Origin: Pseudomonas sp. MWU13-2105
Lineage (GTDB): Bacteria; Pseudomonadota; Gammaproteobacteria; Pseudomonadales; Pseudomonadaceae
Assembly: GCF_023242315.1 (NCBI RefSeq)
Contig: NZ_JALLIY010000016.1
Location: forward strand, 62,001 to 126,000
Direction of reading: 5' to 3'
Length of the DNA: 64,000 nt
In this document: positions 17,208-25,777 of the stretch, piece after piece
How the letters are laid out: every line of letters starts with the position of its first letter
Numbering within the stretch: the first letter of the stretch is position 1
The notes under the pieces: generated by a model
Databases searched by the model: none
Told to the model about the DNA's origin: nothing
Seen by the model: the letters and a program-made list of their open reading frames with translations, nothing else
Made by a program: the position numbers and the translations under genes

Positions 17208-17978
17208 TCAACCATGGGCAAACCGCCGCATGCTGCTAGCCGCTTGCCCGACTGCCGCCGGGACGTCCACTTCAACCCCTAGCAGGCTCAGCAACCGTGC
17301 CCGGATCGCCTGGAAACCGTCCTGACCCGTGTCCCGCACCCGAGGCAAATCGATGATCAACTGCTCGGCAATCTTGCCATCGGCCAGGACAATCACACGG
17401 TCGGCCAGCAGGATCGCCTCGTCAACGTCGTGGGTGACCAGCAGCACGGCCGGCGTGTGTTTGCGCCACAACTCGATGATCAACCGATGCATCTTGATCC
17501 GGGTCAAGGCGTCCAGCGCGGCGAAAGGTTCATCCAGCAGCAGCAACTTGGGTTCGCGTACCAGACCACGGGCCAACGCCACGCGCTGGGCCTCCCCACC
17601 CGAGAGTGTCGCCGGGTAGGCGTCCAGCCGATGGGCCAGCCCCACCTCCGTCAACGCCTGCACCGCGCGCGCCTTGGCGTCGGGGATGCGCAGGCCAAGG
17701 ATCACGTTTTTCCAGGCACGCTTCCAAGGCATCAACCGCGGCTCCTGAAACACTGCCGCCCGGGCCTTGGGCACGCGTAACTGGCCACTGTCGATGCTGT
17801 CCAGCCCGGCCAGGCTGCGCAGCAAGGTGGTCTTGCCGGAACCGCTGGCGCCCAGCAGTGCGACAAACTCTCCGGGGGCAATGTCCAGGTCCAGGCCGTC
17901 GATGACCCGTTGCTGGCCGAACTGGCGCACCACATTACGCAACTGTACCGGTGCCGCTAAAGTCTCGATATTCGACAT
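17208..17978 (-). CDS. ABC transporter ATPase, SsuB-like (aliphatic sulfonates)
   Basis: A 256-residue ABC ATPase with Walker A GASGSGKTT, Q-loop VFQEPRLMPW, signature LSGGEAQRVALARGL, Walker B LLLLDEPFAALD and H-loop VTHDVDEA. The QEPRLMPW form of the Q-loop and the overall length are typical of SsuB/TauB-type importers. It starts just after the stop of the permease gene, so the two form one unit reading leftward. No binding-protein gene is next to it; candidates are those at 24780 and 27194. Confidence 0.9.
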   Translation of the reverse strand: MSNIETLAAPVQLRNVVRQFGQQRVIDGLDLDIAPGEFVALLGASGSGKTTLLRSLAGLDSIDSGQLRVPKARAAVFQEPRLMPWKRAWKNVILGLRIPDAKARAVQALTEVGLAHRLDAYPATLSGGEAQRVALARGLVREPKLLLLDEPFAALDALTRIKMHRLIIELWRKHTPAVLLVTHDVDEAILLADRVIVLADGKIAEQLIIDLPRVRDTGQDGFQAIRARLLSLLGVEVDVPAAVGQAASSMRRFAHG

Positions 17979-17979
17979 G

Positions 17980-18852
17980 TCAGTTCCTCACGAAAGATGG
18001 GCGCCAGGCCAGGGCGAAACGCTCCAGGGTGCGGATCAGGCCATCGATCAGCAGGCCGAGGACGCTGTAGATCAACAGGCAAATCACAATCACGTCGGTG
18101 CGCATGAAGTCACGCGCATCGCTGGCCAGGTAACCGATGCCGGCGGTGGTGTTGATTTGCTCGACAAACACCAGGGCCAGCCAGGAAATCCCCAGGGAAT
18201 AGCGCAGGCCGACAAAGAACGAAGGCAACGAGCCCGGCAGGATCACATGCCAGATCAGCTCACGCCGATTGAGCCCCAGGGTGTTGGCGGCCTCGATCAA
18301 CTTGGGGTCGATGTTACGGATACCGGCGAACAGGTTGAGGTATACCGGAAAGGTGGTGCCGGCGACGATCAGCGCGATCTTGGTGAACTCGCCGATGCCG
18401 AACCAGAGGATGAACAACGGCACCAGGGCCAGCGAAGGGATCGTGCGCAGCATCTGCATCGGCGAATCGAGAATCACCTCGCCGCGCTTGGACAGGCCGC
18501 TGATCAGCGCCGCCAGCACGCCGATACTGACGCCGATGCTCAGGCCCAGCAGCGCCCGCTGCAGGGACACCAGCAGGTGCTTGCCCAATTCGCCGGAAAC
18601 GATCATCGCCCACAAGGTGCCACCGATCTGCGACGGAGCGGCGATGACCCGTTGCGGGATCAGACCCAGCTCGGAGGCCAACTCCCACAGCAGCAGCAGC
18701 ATGATCGGGCTGAGTAACCGCAACAGCACCTCGGGGGTGCGCCAGTTGCGCAGCCACAGGGGGATCAGCCGCGCTACGCCTTCAGGCTCGCCCTGCAAGC
18801 GAGCCGCCTTGTCGACGGAAAACGAGCTGGCATTGAGGGGCTTTTCATTCAT
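17980..18852 (-). CDS. ABC transporter permease, SsuC-like
   Basis: A 290-residue inner-membrane permease with about six hydrophobic segments and the EAA loop LIEAANTLGLNRRELIWHVILPGSLP, quoted in part as EAANTLGLNRREL, characteristic of BPD_transp_1 permeases of sulfonate, taurine and nitrate importers. Two marks are usual for SsuC: SLGISWLALVFVEQ and GIGYLASDARDFMRTD (in part). Its unusually long, soluble N-terminus (about 45 residues) precedes the first helix. It is paired with the ATPase at 17208 and divergent from the LLM monooxygenase at 19231. Confidence 0.9.
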   Translation of the reverse strand: MNEKPLNASSFSVDKAARLQGEPEGVARLIPLWLRNWRTPEVLLRLLSPIMLLLLWELASELGLIPQRVIAAPSQIGGTLWAMIVSGELGKHLLVSLQRALLGLSIGVSIGVLAALISGLSKRGEVILDSPMQMLRTIPSLALVPLFILWFGIGEFTKIALIVAGTTFPVYLNLFAGIRNIDPKLIEAANTLGLNRRELIWHVILPGSLPSFFVGLRYSLGISWLALVFVEQINTTAGIGYLASDARDFMRTDVIVICLLIYSVLGLLIDGLIRTLERFALAWRPSFVRN

Positions 18853-19230
18853 CAGGCTTCCTTCCTCGTAAAGAACACGGCCAGGAGCGCCGCTGCAGTT
18901 TCATGCTATTCGCATAAAAAACCACAGTGAAATTCTTTTTGGGAATAACCTAATATGATTATAAATCAGATAGAAAATACACAAAATAAATTATTTACAT
19001 AATAAAGCCTCACAGGCCGCAGCCCTCGCCGCTCACGCTTCCTCACCAGCACAAAATGCGCACTTCTGATAATTTCATATCTTTAAAATTCTACAAATTA
19101 ATAATTAACTTAGAACAAAACGGCATTTTACAGCCCTGCCCCCCGCCCCTATTTTCGAACCCTGCAGACCAGACCGCTGCCAGGCTGGCCTATGACTTCT
19201 GATCCATCCGTCCCTCACAAGGAACTGACC
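18853..19230. promoter_or_regulatory. AT-rich divergent promoter region with ATAACCTAAT element
   Basis: This 378-base gap separates the leftward permease-ATPase unit from the rightward monooxygenase. Roughly 18930-19110 is strongly AT-rich against the GC-rich background, as at regulated Pseudomonas promoters. ATAACCTAAT lies at 18945-18954, the same decamer as at 22374 and 41249. No reading frame is supportable inside it. Confidence 0.5.
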
Positions 19231-20319
19231 ATGAGCATTGAATTTATCGGTTATATCGGCGGCCACCACGCTTCGGAGATCCATCCCCGTAGTGGCCCGA
19301 TCTTGCAACCCGACTACGTCGAAACCGTCGCTCGCGCCCACGAAGCCGCCGGTTTCGACCGTGCCCTGGTAGCCTTCCACTCCAACAGCCCGGACAGCAC
19401 GCTTATCGCCGCCCACGCGGCCAGCGTGACAACAAAACTGCAGTTCCTGATTGCCCATAGACCCGGATTTGCCCAACCGACCCTGGCTGCCCGCCAGTTC
19501 GCCACCCTGGACGTGTTCAACGGCGGGCGCACTGCCGTCCACATCATCACCGGTGGCGACGATCGCGAACTGCGGGCTGACGGCAGCCATATCGGCAAGG
19601 ACGAACGCTACGCCCGCACGGATGAATACCTCAGCGTGGTGCGCCAGGAGTGGACCAGTGAGCAGCCCTTTGACCATCACGGCACCTATTACCAGGTCGA
19701 GGGCGCGTACTCGACGGTAAGGTCGCCGCAACAGCCGCATATCCCGCTGTATTTTGGCGGTTCTTCAGCGGCGGCTATCGCCGTGGCGGGCAAACATGCG
19801 GACGTGTATGCGCTGTGGGGTGAAACCTACGAGCAGGTACGCGAAGTGGTGACCCAGGTACGAGCTGAAGCAGCCAAACATGGCCGGACGATTCGCTTCA
19901 GTTTGTCGTTGCGGCCGATCCTGGCCGAGACCGAGGAATTGGCGTGGGCGCGTGCCGAGCAGATTCTGCAACAGGCTAGCGCCTTGGCCGAGCAGAACGG
20001 TTTTGTGCGGCGCGAACCGCCGAATGAGGGGTCTCGTCGTCTACTGGCGGCGGCGGCCCAGGGCGCGAGGCTGGACAAGCGCCTATGGACCGGAATTGCC
20101 GGGTTGCTGGGCGCGCAAGGCAATTCGACGTCACTGGTGGGCACCGCTGAACAAGTGGCACAGGCTCTGCTCGACTATTACGACCTCGGTATCACGACCT
20201 TCCTGATTCGCGGCTTCGACCCACTCAATGATGCCATCGACTATGGCGAACGCCTGATCCCCCTGACCCGTCAGTTGGTCGCGGAACGCGAGAGGCAGGC
20301 CGCTGAAAGGGCCGCATAG
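19231..20319 (+). CDS. LLM-class flavin-dependent monooxygenase, alkanesulfonate monooxygenase (SsuD)-like
   Basis: A 362-residue bacterial-luciferase-like TIM-barrel protein. SsuD-type marks include AHRPGFAQPTLAARQFATLD (in part), NGGRTAVHIITGGDD, DERYARTDEYLSVV, the FDHHGTYY segment and LYFGGSSAAAIAVAGKHADVYALWGE (in part). Such enzymes use FMNH2 and O2 to cleave the C-S bond of sulfonates and release sulfite. ATG 19231 is chosen because AAGGAA precedes it by 7 bases; an ATG 39 bases upstream lacks a site. No flavin reductase gene (SsuE/MsuE type) is in the window, so reduced flavin must come from elsewhere. Confidence 0.9.
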   Translation: MSIEFIGYIGGHHASEIHPRSGPILQPDYVETVARAHEAAGFDRALVAFHSNSPDSTLIAAHAASVTTKLQFLIAHRPGFAQPTLAARQFATLDVFNGGRTAVHIITGGDDRELRADGSHIGKDERYARTDEYLSVVRQEWTSEQPFDHHGTYYQVEGAYSTVRSPQQPHIPLYFGGSSAAAIAVAGKHADVYALWGETYEQVREVVTQVRAEAAKHGRTIRFSLSLRPILAETEELAWARAEQILQQASALAEQNGFVRREPPNEGSRRLLAAAAQGARLDKRLWTGIAGLLGAQGNSTSLVGTAEQVAQALLDYYDLGITTFLIRGFDPLNDAIDYGERLIPLTRQLVAERERQAAERAA

Positions 20320-20361
20320 ACCGGCTATTGGAAAGGCCCGGGGTTGAAACCACTACAGAAC

Positions 20362-20389
20362 CCACCCCTCCGCCAAGGAAGAGGGGTGG
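20362..20389. terminator. Hairpin between convergent monooxygenase and aldolase genes
   Basis: CCACCCCTC and GAGGGGTGG form a perfect 9-base stem around a 10-base loop, in the 103-base gap between converging genes. No clear T tract follows on either strand, so efficiency as an intrinsic terminator is uncertain. Confidence 0.5.
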
Positions 20390-20422
20390 ACATCCACTCA
20401 CCCGTGGCTTATCAGGCCCAGC

Positions 20423-21217
20423 TCAATTTTTGTAGTCGGTATCGGTACGCTCCAACTGTCGAATCAGCGCATTCCAATGCCGCGCCACCCCCGGCCCATC
20501 CCCGCTCTTGAACACCTCTGCCTGCTGCTCGACCTTGGCCACCACCTCGGCTGGCGGGAAGATCAACTCGGCATTCCCCGCCGCCTGCGCCGCGATCTGA
20601 ATATTGCACGCCCGCTCCAACCCATGCAGCTGCTGGAATGCATGTTCGACACTGATCCCGGCCGTCAACAACCCGTGGTTGCGCAGGATCATCACACTCT
20701 TGTCCCCCAGATCCGCCACCAGCCGTTCACGCTCATCCAGATCCAGGGCCACCCCTTCATAGCCGTGGTAAGCCACCCGCCCGGAAAAACCAATGGCGTG
20801 CTGGGAAATCGGCAACAACCCATCCTTCTGCGCCGACACCGCAATGCCATCACGGGTATGGGTATGCAACACCGCTTGCAGGTCAGGACGAGCACCGTGA
20901 ATGGCACTGTGGATCACATAGCCGGCATAGTTGATACCCAGCCCGGTAGGGTCGTCGACCAGGGTGCCATCGATGTCCACCTTGACCAGGTTGGAGGCGC
21001 TGATTTCATCGAACAGCAATCCGAAGGCATTGATCAGGAAATGCTCCTCGGGGCCCGGTACCCGGGCGGAGAAATGGGTGTAGATGTGATCGGTCCACTT
21101 ATACAAAGCCGCCAGCCGATAGGCAGCAGCCAGCTTGACGCGGACCTCCCACTCTTCTGGAGTGACCCGCAACCGGAGATTGTTCGAGACGCTGGATAAC
21201 GGACTGACATTGCTCAT
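20423..21217 (-). CDS. Class II aldolase/adducin-family protein
   Basis: A 264-residue zinc-dependent class II aldolase-fold protein. The element DHIYTHFSARVPGPEEHFLINAFG (in part) is the adducin-head N-terminus, HTHTRDG supplies two metal His and NHGLLTAG a third. The family includes L-fuculose- and ribulose-phosphate aldolases/epimerases and decarboxylases; non-phosphorylated substrates are common in members of this shape. It lies between the LLM monooxygenase and the LysR regulator and reads leftward. It might process an aldehyde or hydroxyacid released by desulfonation, but the substrate is unknown. Confidence 0.85.
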   Translation of the reverse strand: MSNVSPLSSVSNNLRLRVTPEEWEVRVKLAAAYRLAALYKWTDHIYTHFSARVPGPEEHFLINAFGLLFDEISASNLVKVDIDGTLVDDPTGLGINYAGYVIHSAIHGARPDLQAVLHTHTRDGIAVSAQKDGLLPISQHAIGFSGRVAYHGYEGVALDLDERERLVADLGDKSVMILRNHGLLTAGISVEHAFQQLHGLERACNIQIAAQAAGNAELIFPPAEVVAKVEQQAEVFKSGDGPGVARHWNALIRQLERTDTDYKN

Positions 21218-21337
21218 GGCAAAACTTCCTGGATGGCCTTAAGGACTTCCAGGCAAGCCTATGGGATGGAAAAAAATAATAAAAAGCACATTTTAATCTA
21301 AGCTAATTATCATTTTTTTTCATATTTAACATCGAAA

Positions 21338-22243
21338 TCATGCCGCGTTTCTAATTTTCTGCAACGATGCCGCCACCAGCTTGCCAAAGGCATCCACCGG
21401 CCCTTGCAGATTGCCGAGGAAGTGCGGGTAGATCAGCCACAGGTCCATCACCGGTTTGAAGTCCTTGAGGGGCATGACCGCCAACTGCTCGCGGTGGACG
21501 CTGCGTTCCAGCAACGGCCGTGGTACCAGGCCCAGGCCCAGGCCGTCAGCCACCAGGCCCAACTGCAACTCGGTACCGAAGGTTTCCAGGTTGACCCGCA
21601 AGGCCAGCCCCTGATCCGACAGGGTACGTTGCAGCCCGGCGCGGAAGCCGCAGCCATCGGGGTTGAGGATCCAGCCGTTCTGGTAGACATCCGCCAGCTT
21701 GCAGGAGCGCTTGGGCAACTGGGCCTTGGTACACACCACCACCAGCTCCATCTTGCCGATGGATTCGCCGACGATGTTGTCCGGGAAGATCTTGCCCGCC
21801 GGAAACAGTGCCGCCGCCGCGTCCAGCTCACCGCGCTCGATCTTGCCGACCAACTGGCTGCCCCAGCCGGTGGCCACCTGCGCGCGCAGGTCGGGGTATT
21901 CGCCGCGCAAGTGCTTGAGGGCGTCCAGCAGCACCACATCGCCGATGGTTTGCGGCACGCCGAGGCGCAACAGCCCGCTGGGAGGGGCGTCGGTGGCCAC
22001 CAATTCGCGCAGCGCATCCATCTCTCGCAGGATCAGACGGCACTGTTCATAAACCCGGGTTCCGATCAACGTCGGCTTGAGCGGTTTGGTGTTACGGTCG
22101 AACAACTCCACTCCCAGCGCCTGCTCAAAGTTCTGCACGCGACGGGTGATCGCCGGCTGGGTCAATTGCAACGACTCGGCGGCATGGCTGATGGACTGGC
22201 AACGAATCACTTCGACAAAGGCATCGATATCGTCAATTTTCAT
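21338..22243 (-). CDS. LysR-family regulator divergent from the thiol dioxygenase gene
   Basis: A 301-residue LysR regulator: winged helix DDIDAFVEVIRCQSISHAAESL (in part), recognition helix LTQPAITRRVQNFEQ, then an effector domain. ATG 22243 (MKIDDIDAF) is taken as start because the helix-turn-helix begins right there; the frame is open 25 codons further without family features. P. aeruginosa has the same arrangement, a LysR gene (PA2601) beside the 3-mercaptopropionate dioxygenase gene PA2602 and a rhodanese gene, so it probably controls thiol or sulfonate use. This comparison is from memory of that locus. Confidence 0.88.
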   Translation of the reverse strand: MKIDDIDAFVEVIRCQSISHAAESLQLTQPAITRRVQNFEQALGVELFDRNTKPLKPTLIGTRVYEQCRLILREMDALRELVATDAPPSGLLRLGVPQTIGDVVLLDALKHLRGEYPDLRAQVATGWGSQLVGKIERGELDAAAALFPAGKIFPDNIVGESIGKMELVVVCTKAQLPKRSCKLADVYQNGWILNPDGCGFRAGLQRTLSDQGLALRVNLETFGTELQLGLVADGLGLGLVPRPLLERSVHREQLAVMPLKDFKPVMDLWLIYPHFLGNLQGPVDAFGKLVAASLQKIRNAA

Positions 22244-22373
22244 TTGGGCCGCACATAGAGAACAGTCATTAAGATGTGTGAAAAGCATAGTTCCATTAGC
22301 AACGCCTGGATAGCCCACCCGCCTATCGATAACGTCTAACGCTATTCAGACCAGTTCTAAATTACTTTCAGCT

Positions 22374-22383
22374 ATAACCTAAT
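22374..22383 (+). promoter_or_regulatory. ATAACCTAAT element (within AGCTATAACCTAAT)
   Basis: The 14 bases AGCTATAACCTAAT at 22370-22383 are repeated exactly at 41245-41258 and nearly at 30520-30533 (minus strand). The copy here lies in the AT-rich gap between the LysR gene and the thiol dioxygenase gene, 80 bases upstream of the dioxygenase start. A regulator binding site is the simplest reading. Confidence 0.45.
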
Positions 22384-22463
22384 CATTAAAAAATAGCATA
22401 TTAACTACAAACATTATGCTTATATAGCCCCACCACCATGAATCACACACGATGGAAATCGTC

Positions 22464-23072
22464 ATGACCCAGGCGCGACACCCGGAGAGACTCAGAGCAT
22501 TCATAGGCGCCCTGGCGGAATTGATCGACGGCAACCCTCGCGAGGGCGATCTGCTGCACCGCGGTGGCAAGCTATTGGCGCAACTGGTCAGCCATGATGA
22601 CTGGTTGCCAGACGAGTTTGCCCAACCCAGCCCGGAGCGCTATCAGCAATTTCTGCTGCATGCGGATTCTCGCCAGCGTTTCAGCATCGTCAGCTTCGTC
22701 TGGGGGCCGGGGCAAAGCACGCCGATTCATGATCATCGGGTGTGGGGGCTGATCGGCATGCTGCGCGGTTCCGAGTATTCCCAAGGATTCCAGCGCAACG
22801 CCGACGGCGGCTTGATCGCCGAGGGCAAGCGGATCCAGCTGAAACCGGGCCAGGTCGAAGCCGTCTCGCCGAAGATCGGTGACATTCACCAAGTCAGCAA
22901 TGCCTCTGATGATCAGGTGTCGATCAGCATCCATGTCTACGGCGCCAATATCGGTGCCGTGCGCCGTGCGGTGTATCAGCCCGACGGCAGCGAGAAACTG
23001 TTTATCTCCGGTTATTCCAACGCTTTTCTCCCGAACATCTGGGATTTGTCCAAAGAGAGCCCTGCCCTATGA
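22464..23072 (+). CDS. Thiol dioxygenase, cysteine-dioxygenase family, 3-mercaptopropionate type
   Basis: A 202-residue cupin. The ferrous-iron ligands can be placed as HxH His89 and His91 in TPIHDHRVWG, and His142 in IGDIHQVSN. The surrounding sequence (RQRFSIVSFVWGPGQ, ISIHVYGANIGAVRR, LPNIWDLSKE) closely resembles what I recall of the P. aeruginosa PA2602 enzyme, which oxidises 3-mercaptopropionate (and cysteine poorly) to the sulfinic acid. ATG 22464 is preferred, with GGAAA upstream; ATG 22452 has no site. The ATGA overlap with the rhodanese gene indicates translational coupling. Confidence 0.9.
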   Translation: MTQARHPERLRAFIGALAELIDGNPREGDLLHRGGKLLAQLVSHDDWLPDEFAQPSPERYQQFLLHADSRQRFSIVSFVWGPGQSTPIHDHRVWGLIGMLRGSEYSQGFQRNADGGLIAEGKRIQLKPGQVEAVSPKIGDIHQVSNASDDQVSISIHVYGANIGAVRRAVYQPDGSEKLFISGYSNAFLPNIWDLSKESPAL

Positions 23073-24652
23073 GCACTGTATCGAACCGCACCTTCGCCCA
23101 GATTCGCCAGGCACTGTTGGACCATGAAGAAGTCGCCCTCGTCGATGTGCGCGAAGAAGCGCCCTTCGCCGAATCCCATCCGCTGTTCGCCGCCAATATC
23201 CCGCTGTCCAAACTGGAGCTGGAGGTTTTCTCGCGCATCCCCCGCCGTGACACCCAGGTGACGCTCTACGACAACGGCGAAGGCCTGGCGAACATTGCCG
23301 CCCAGCGCTTGCAGGCGCTCGGCTACACCCAGGTCAGCTTGTTGGCGGGCGGTCTTGACGGTTGGCGCAGCGCTGGCGGTGAACTGTTTATCGACGTAAA
23401 CGTCCCCAGCAAAGCCTTCGGTGAACTGGTGGAAAGCCAGCGCCACACGCCGTCCCTGGCCGCTGAAGAGGTCCAGGCGCTGCTCGACAGCAATGCCGAC
23501 GTGGTGGTGCTCGACGCCCGCCGTTTTGATGAATACCAAACCATGAGTATTCCCACTGGCATCAGCGTCCCCGGCGCCGAGCTGGTGTTGCGCGTCCGCG
23601 AACTGGCGCCAGACCCGACCACCCGAATCATCGTCAACTGCGCCGGGCGCACCCGCAGCATCATCGGCACCCAGTCGCTGATCAATGCCGGTATCGCCAA
23701 CCCGGTATCCGCCCTGCGCAACGGCACCATCGGCTGGACATTGGCCGGCCAGACACTGCAGCACGGTCAATCGCGCCGCTTTGCCCCCAGCTCGGAAGAA
23801 CATCGCCAAGTCGCCGCCAAGGATGCCCGCCGCGTCGCCGACAAAGCCCGCGTGGGCCGCGCCACCCTGGCCGACCTGAAGCGCTGGCAGCAGCAACCGG
23901 CGCGTACCACCTACTTGTTCGATGTACGCACCCCGGAAGAATTCGAAGCCGCTCACCTGCCCGGCGCCCGTTCGACACCGGGCGGCCAACTGGTGCAGGA
24001 AACCGACCACTTCGCCAGCGTGCGCGGCGCGCGCCTGGTGTTGGCCGATGATGATGGTGTGCGGGCCAATATGTCCGCCTCCTGGCTCGCCCAATTGGGT
24101 TGGGAAGTACACGTGCTGGATGATCTGCAACCGGCTCACTTCAGTGAACAAGGCCCGTGGCAGGCGCCGGTCCCGGCACCTCGACAGGCCGAAGTCATCA
24201 GCCCGTCGACCCTGGCCGAATGGCTGACCCATGGCGACACCAGCGTGCTGGACTTCACCAGCAGCGCCAACTACGTAAAACGCCATATCCCCGGCGCCTG
24301 GTGGGTCCTGCGCGCGCAATTGCCGCAAGCCCTGGCCAAGCTGCCGGAGACCCGACGCTATGTGTTGACCTGCGGCAGCAGCCAGCTGGCACGCCTGGCG
24401 GTGGCCGAAGTCGAGGCACTGACCGGCAAGCAGGTGTTCCTGCTAGAAGACGGCACCGCCAGCTGGATTGCCGCACAACTACCACTGGAGACCGGCGAGA
24501 GCCACCTCGCCTCACCGCGCATCGACCGCTATCGCCGCCCCTATGAAGGCACCGACAACCCACGGGAAGCCATGCAGGCCTACCTGGACTGGGAATTTGG
24601 CCTGGTGGGGCAATTGGCCCGCGACGGCACCCATGGCTTTTATGTGATCTGA
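23069..24652 (+). CDS. Four-domain rhodanese-like sulfurtransferase with two active domains
   Basis: A 527-residue protein made of four rhodanese modules in tandem (about 1-110, 125-245, 270-370, 380-480). Active-site Cys is present only in modules 2 (NCAGRTRS, Cys191) and 4 (TCGSSQLA, Cys435). The corresponding loops of modules 1 (LYDNGEG) and 3 (ADDDGVRA) have Asp/Asn. It overlaps the dioxygenase gene by four bases, so sulfur transfer from or to the thiol-dioxygenase product is likely. Cytoplasmic, no signal peptide. P. aeruginosa PA2603 is the recalled counterpart of similar length. Confidence 0.9.
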   Translation: MSTVSNRTFAQIRQALLDHEEVALVDVREEAPFAESHPLFAANIPLSKLELEVFSRIPRRDTQVTLYDNGEGLANIAAQRLQALGYTQVSLLAGGLDGWRSAGGELFIDVNVPSKAFGELVESQRHTPSLAAEEVQALLDSNADVVVLDARRFDEYQTMSIPTGISVPGAELVLRVRELAPDPTTRIIVNCAGRTRSIIGTQSLINAGIANPVSALRNGTIGWTLAGQTLQHGQSRRFAPSSEEHRQVAAKDARRVADKARVGRATLADLKRWQQQPARTTYLFDVRTPEEFEAAHLPGARSTPGGQLVQETDHFASVRGARLVLADDDGVRANMSASWLAQLGWEVHVLDDLQPAHFSEQGPWQAPVPAPRQAEVISPSTLAEWLTHGDTSVLDFTSSANYVKRHIPGAWWVLRAQLPQALAKLPETRRYVLTCGSSQLARLAVAEVEALTGKQVFLLEDGTASWIAAQLPLETGESHLASPRIDRYRRPYEGTDNPREAMQAYLDWEFGLVGQLARDGTHGFYVI

Positions 24653-24779
24653 GCACTCCGGGCTTCTGCACCGTATACCGGGCAGCGCCGTTCGATACGC
24701 CCTACGTTGAATTCAGCCCGACCCCTTTCTCCAGGCGGAGGTGACACGAAATATCAAGGTTCGCCTGGAGCACGCTGTC

Positions 24780-25748
24780 ATGCGCTTTACCCCACCGCTC
24801 AAACATCTGCTGTTCAGCATCGCCCTCACGTTCGGCGCGGCTAGCCACGCTGCCGACCTGCAACCGCTGTTGGTGGCCAATCAAAAGTCGACGATCAAAG
24901 TGCTGCTGGAGGTGTCCGGCGAACTGAAAGACATGCCCTACGATATCCAGTTTTCCGAGTTCCCCGCCGCCGCCCCGCTGGGTGAGGCGCTGAATGCCGG
25001 TGCCGTGGATATCGGCGCCTTGGGCGATGCGCCCTATGTCTTCGCCCTCGGTGCCGGTGCGCCGCTGAAGGTGGTGAGCATCATCCACGCCGAGGGGCGC
25101 TACACCACCGCCATACTCGCGCTGAAGGATTCGCCGCTGAACACCGCCGCCGACCTCAAGGGCAAGCGCATCGTCACCACCCGCGGTTCCATCGGCCACT
25201 TCCTGGCGATCAAGGCACTGCGCAGTGCCGGCCTGACCACCAAGGACGTGCAGTTCATTTACCTGCTACCCAGTGAATCGCGCATCCTGCTGGACAACGG
25301 CAGCGCCGACGCCTGGTCGACCTGGGACCCCTACACCACCATCGCCACCACCCAAAGCCAGGCCAAGGTCCTGGCCAGCGGTGACAGCCTACTGACCAAC
25401 CACTTGTACCTCGCGGCCACCCGCCAGGCCATCGCCGGCAAGCGCCAGCAACTGGACGACTTCGTCGCCCGGGTCGACCGTGCCTATCGCTGGAGCAATA
25501 CCCATCCCGAAGAGTATGCCGCCGCCCTGGCCAAGGTCACCGGCCTGCCCCTGGCGGTGCATATTGCCGTGGCCAAGGCCACCCATATGCAACCGGTGGA
25601 GATCGACGACGCGGTGATCAGCGGCCTGCAAAGCACTGCTGACATCTACCAGGAAGAAGGGATTCTGACCCGACACATCGACGTATCCCAAGGCTTCGAC
25701 AAGAGCTTCAACGCCAAGCGTACCCAACTGACCCAAGCGTCTCGATAA
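24780..25748 (+). CDS. ABC substrate-binding protein, aliphatic sulfonate type
   Basis: A 322-residue periplasmic binding protein of the SsuA/NrtA-like family. The signal peptide is MRFTPPLKHLLFSIAL... ending at SHA, and the mature part has GALGDAPYVFALGAG, LKGKRIVTTRGSIGHF (in part) and SADAWSTWDPYT, which line the sulfonate or taurine pocket in the family. The ATG at 24780 starts the signal peptide; a GTG at 24741 would add 13 non-signal residues. It could serve the SsuB/SsuC-like pair at 17208-18852. It is followed by an LLM monooxygenase 29 bases later. Confidence 0.88.
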   Translation: MRFTPPLKHLLFSIALTFGAASHAADLQPLLVANQKSTIKVLLEVSGELKDMPYDIQFSEFPAAAPLGEALNAGAVDIGALGDAPYVFALGAGAPLKVVSIIHAEGRYTTAILALKDSPLNTAADLKGKRIVTTRGSIGHFLAIKALRSAGLTTKDVQFIYLLPSESRILLDNGSADAWSTWDPYTTIATTQSQAKVLASGDSLLTNHLYLAATRQAIAGKRQQLDDFVARVDRAYRWSNTHPEEYAAALAKVTGLPLAVHIAVAKATHMQPVEIDDAVISGLQSTADIYQEEGILTRHIDVSQGFDKSFNAKRTQLTQASR

Positions 25749-25777
25749 ACAGCCGTCGCGCTGGAAGGAGTGAGAAC

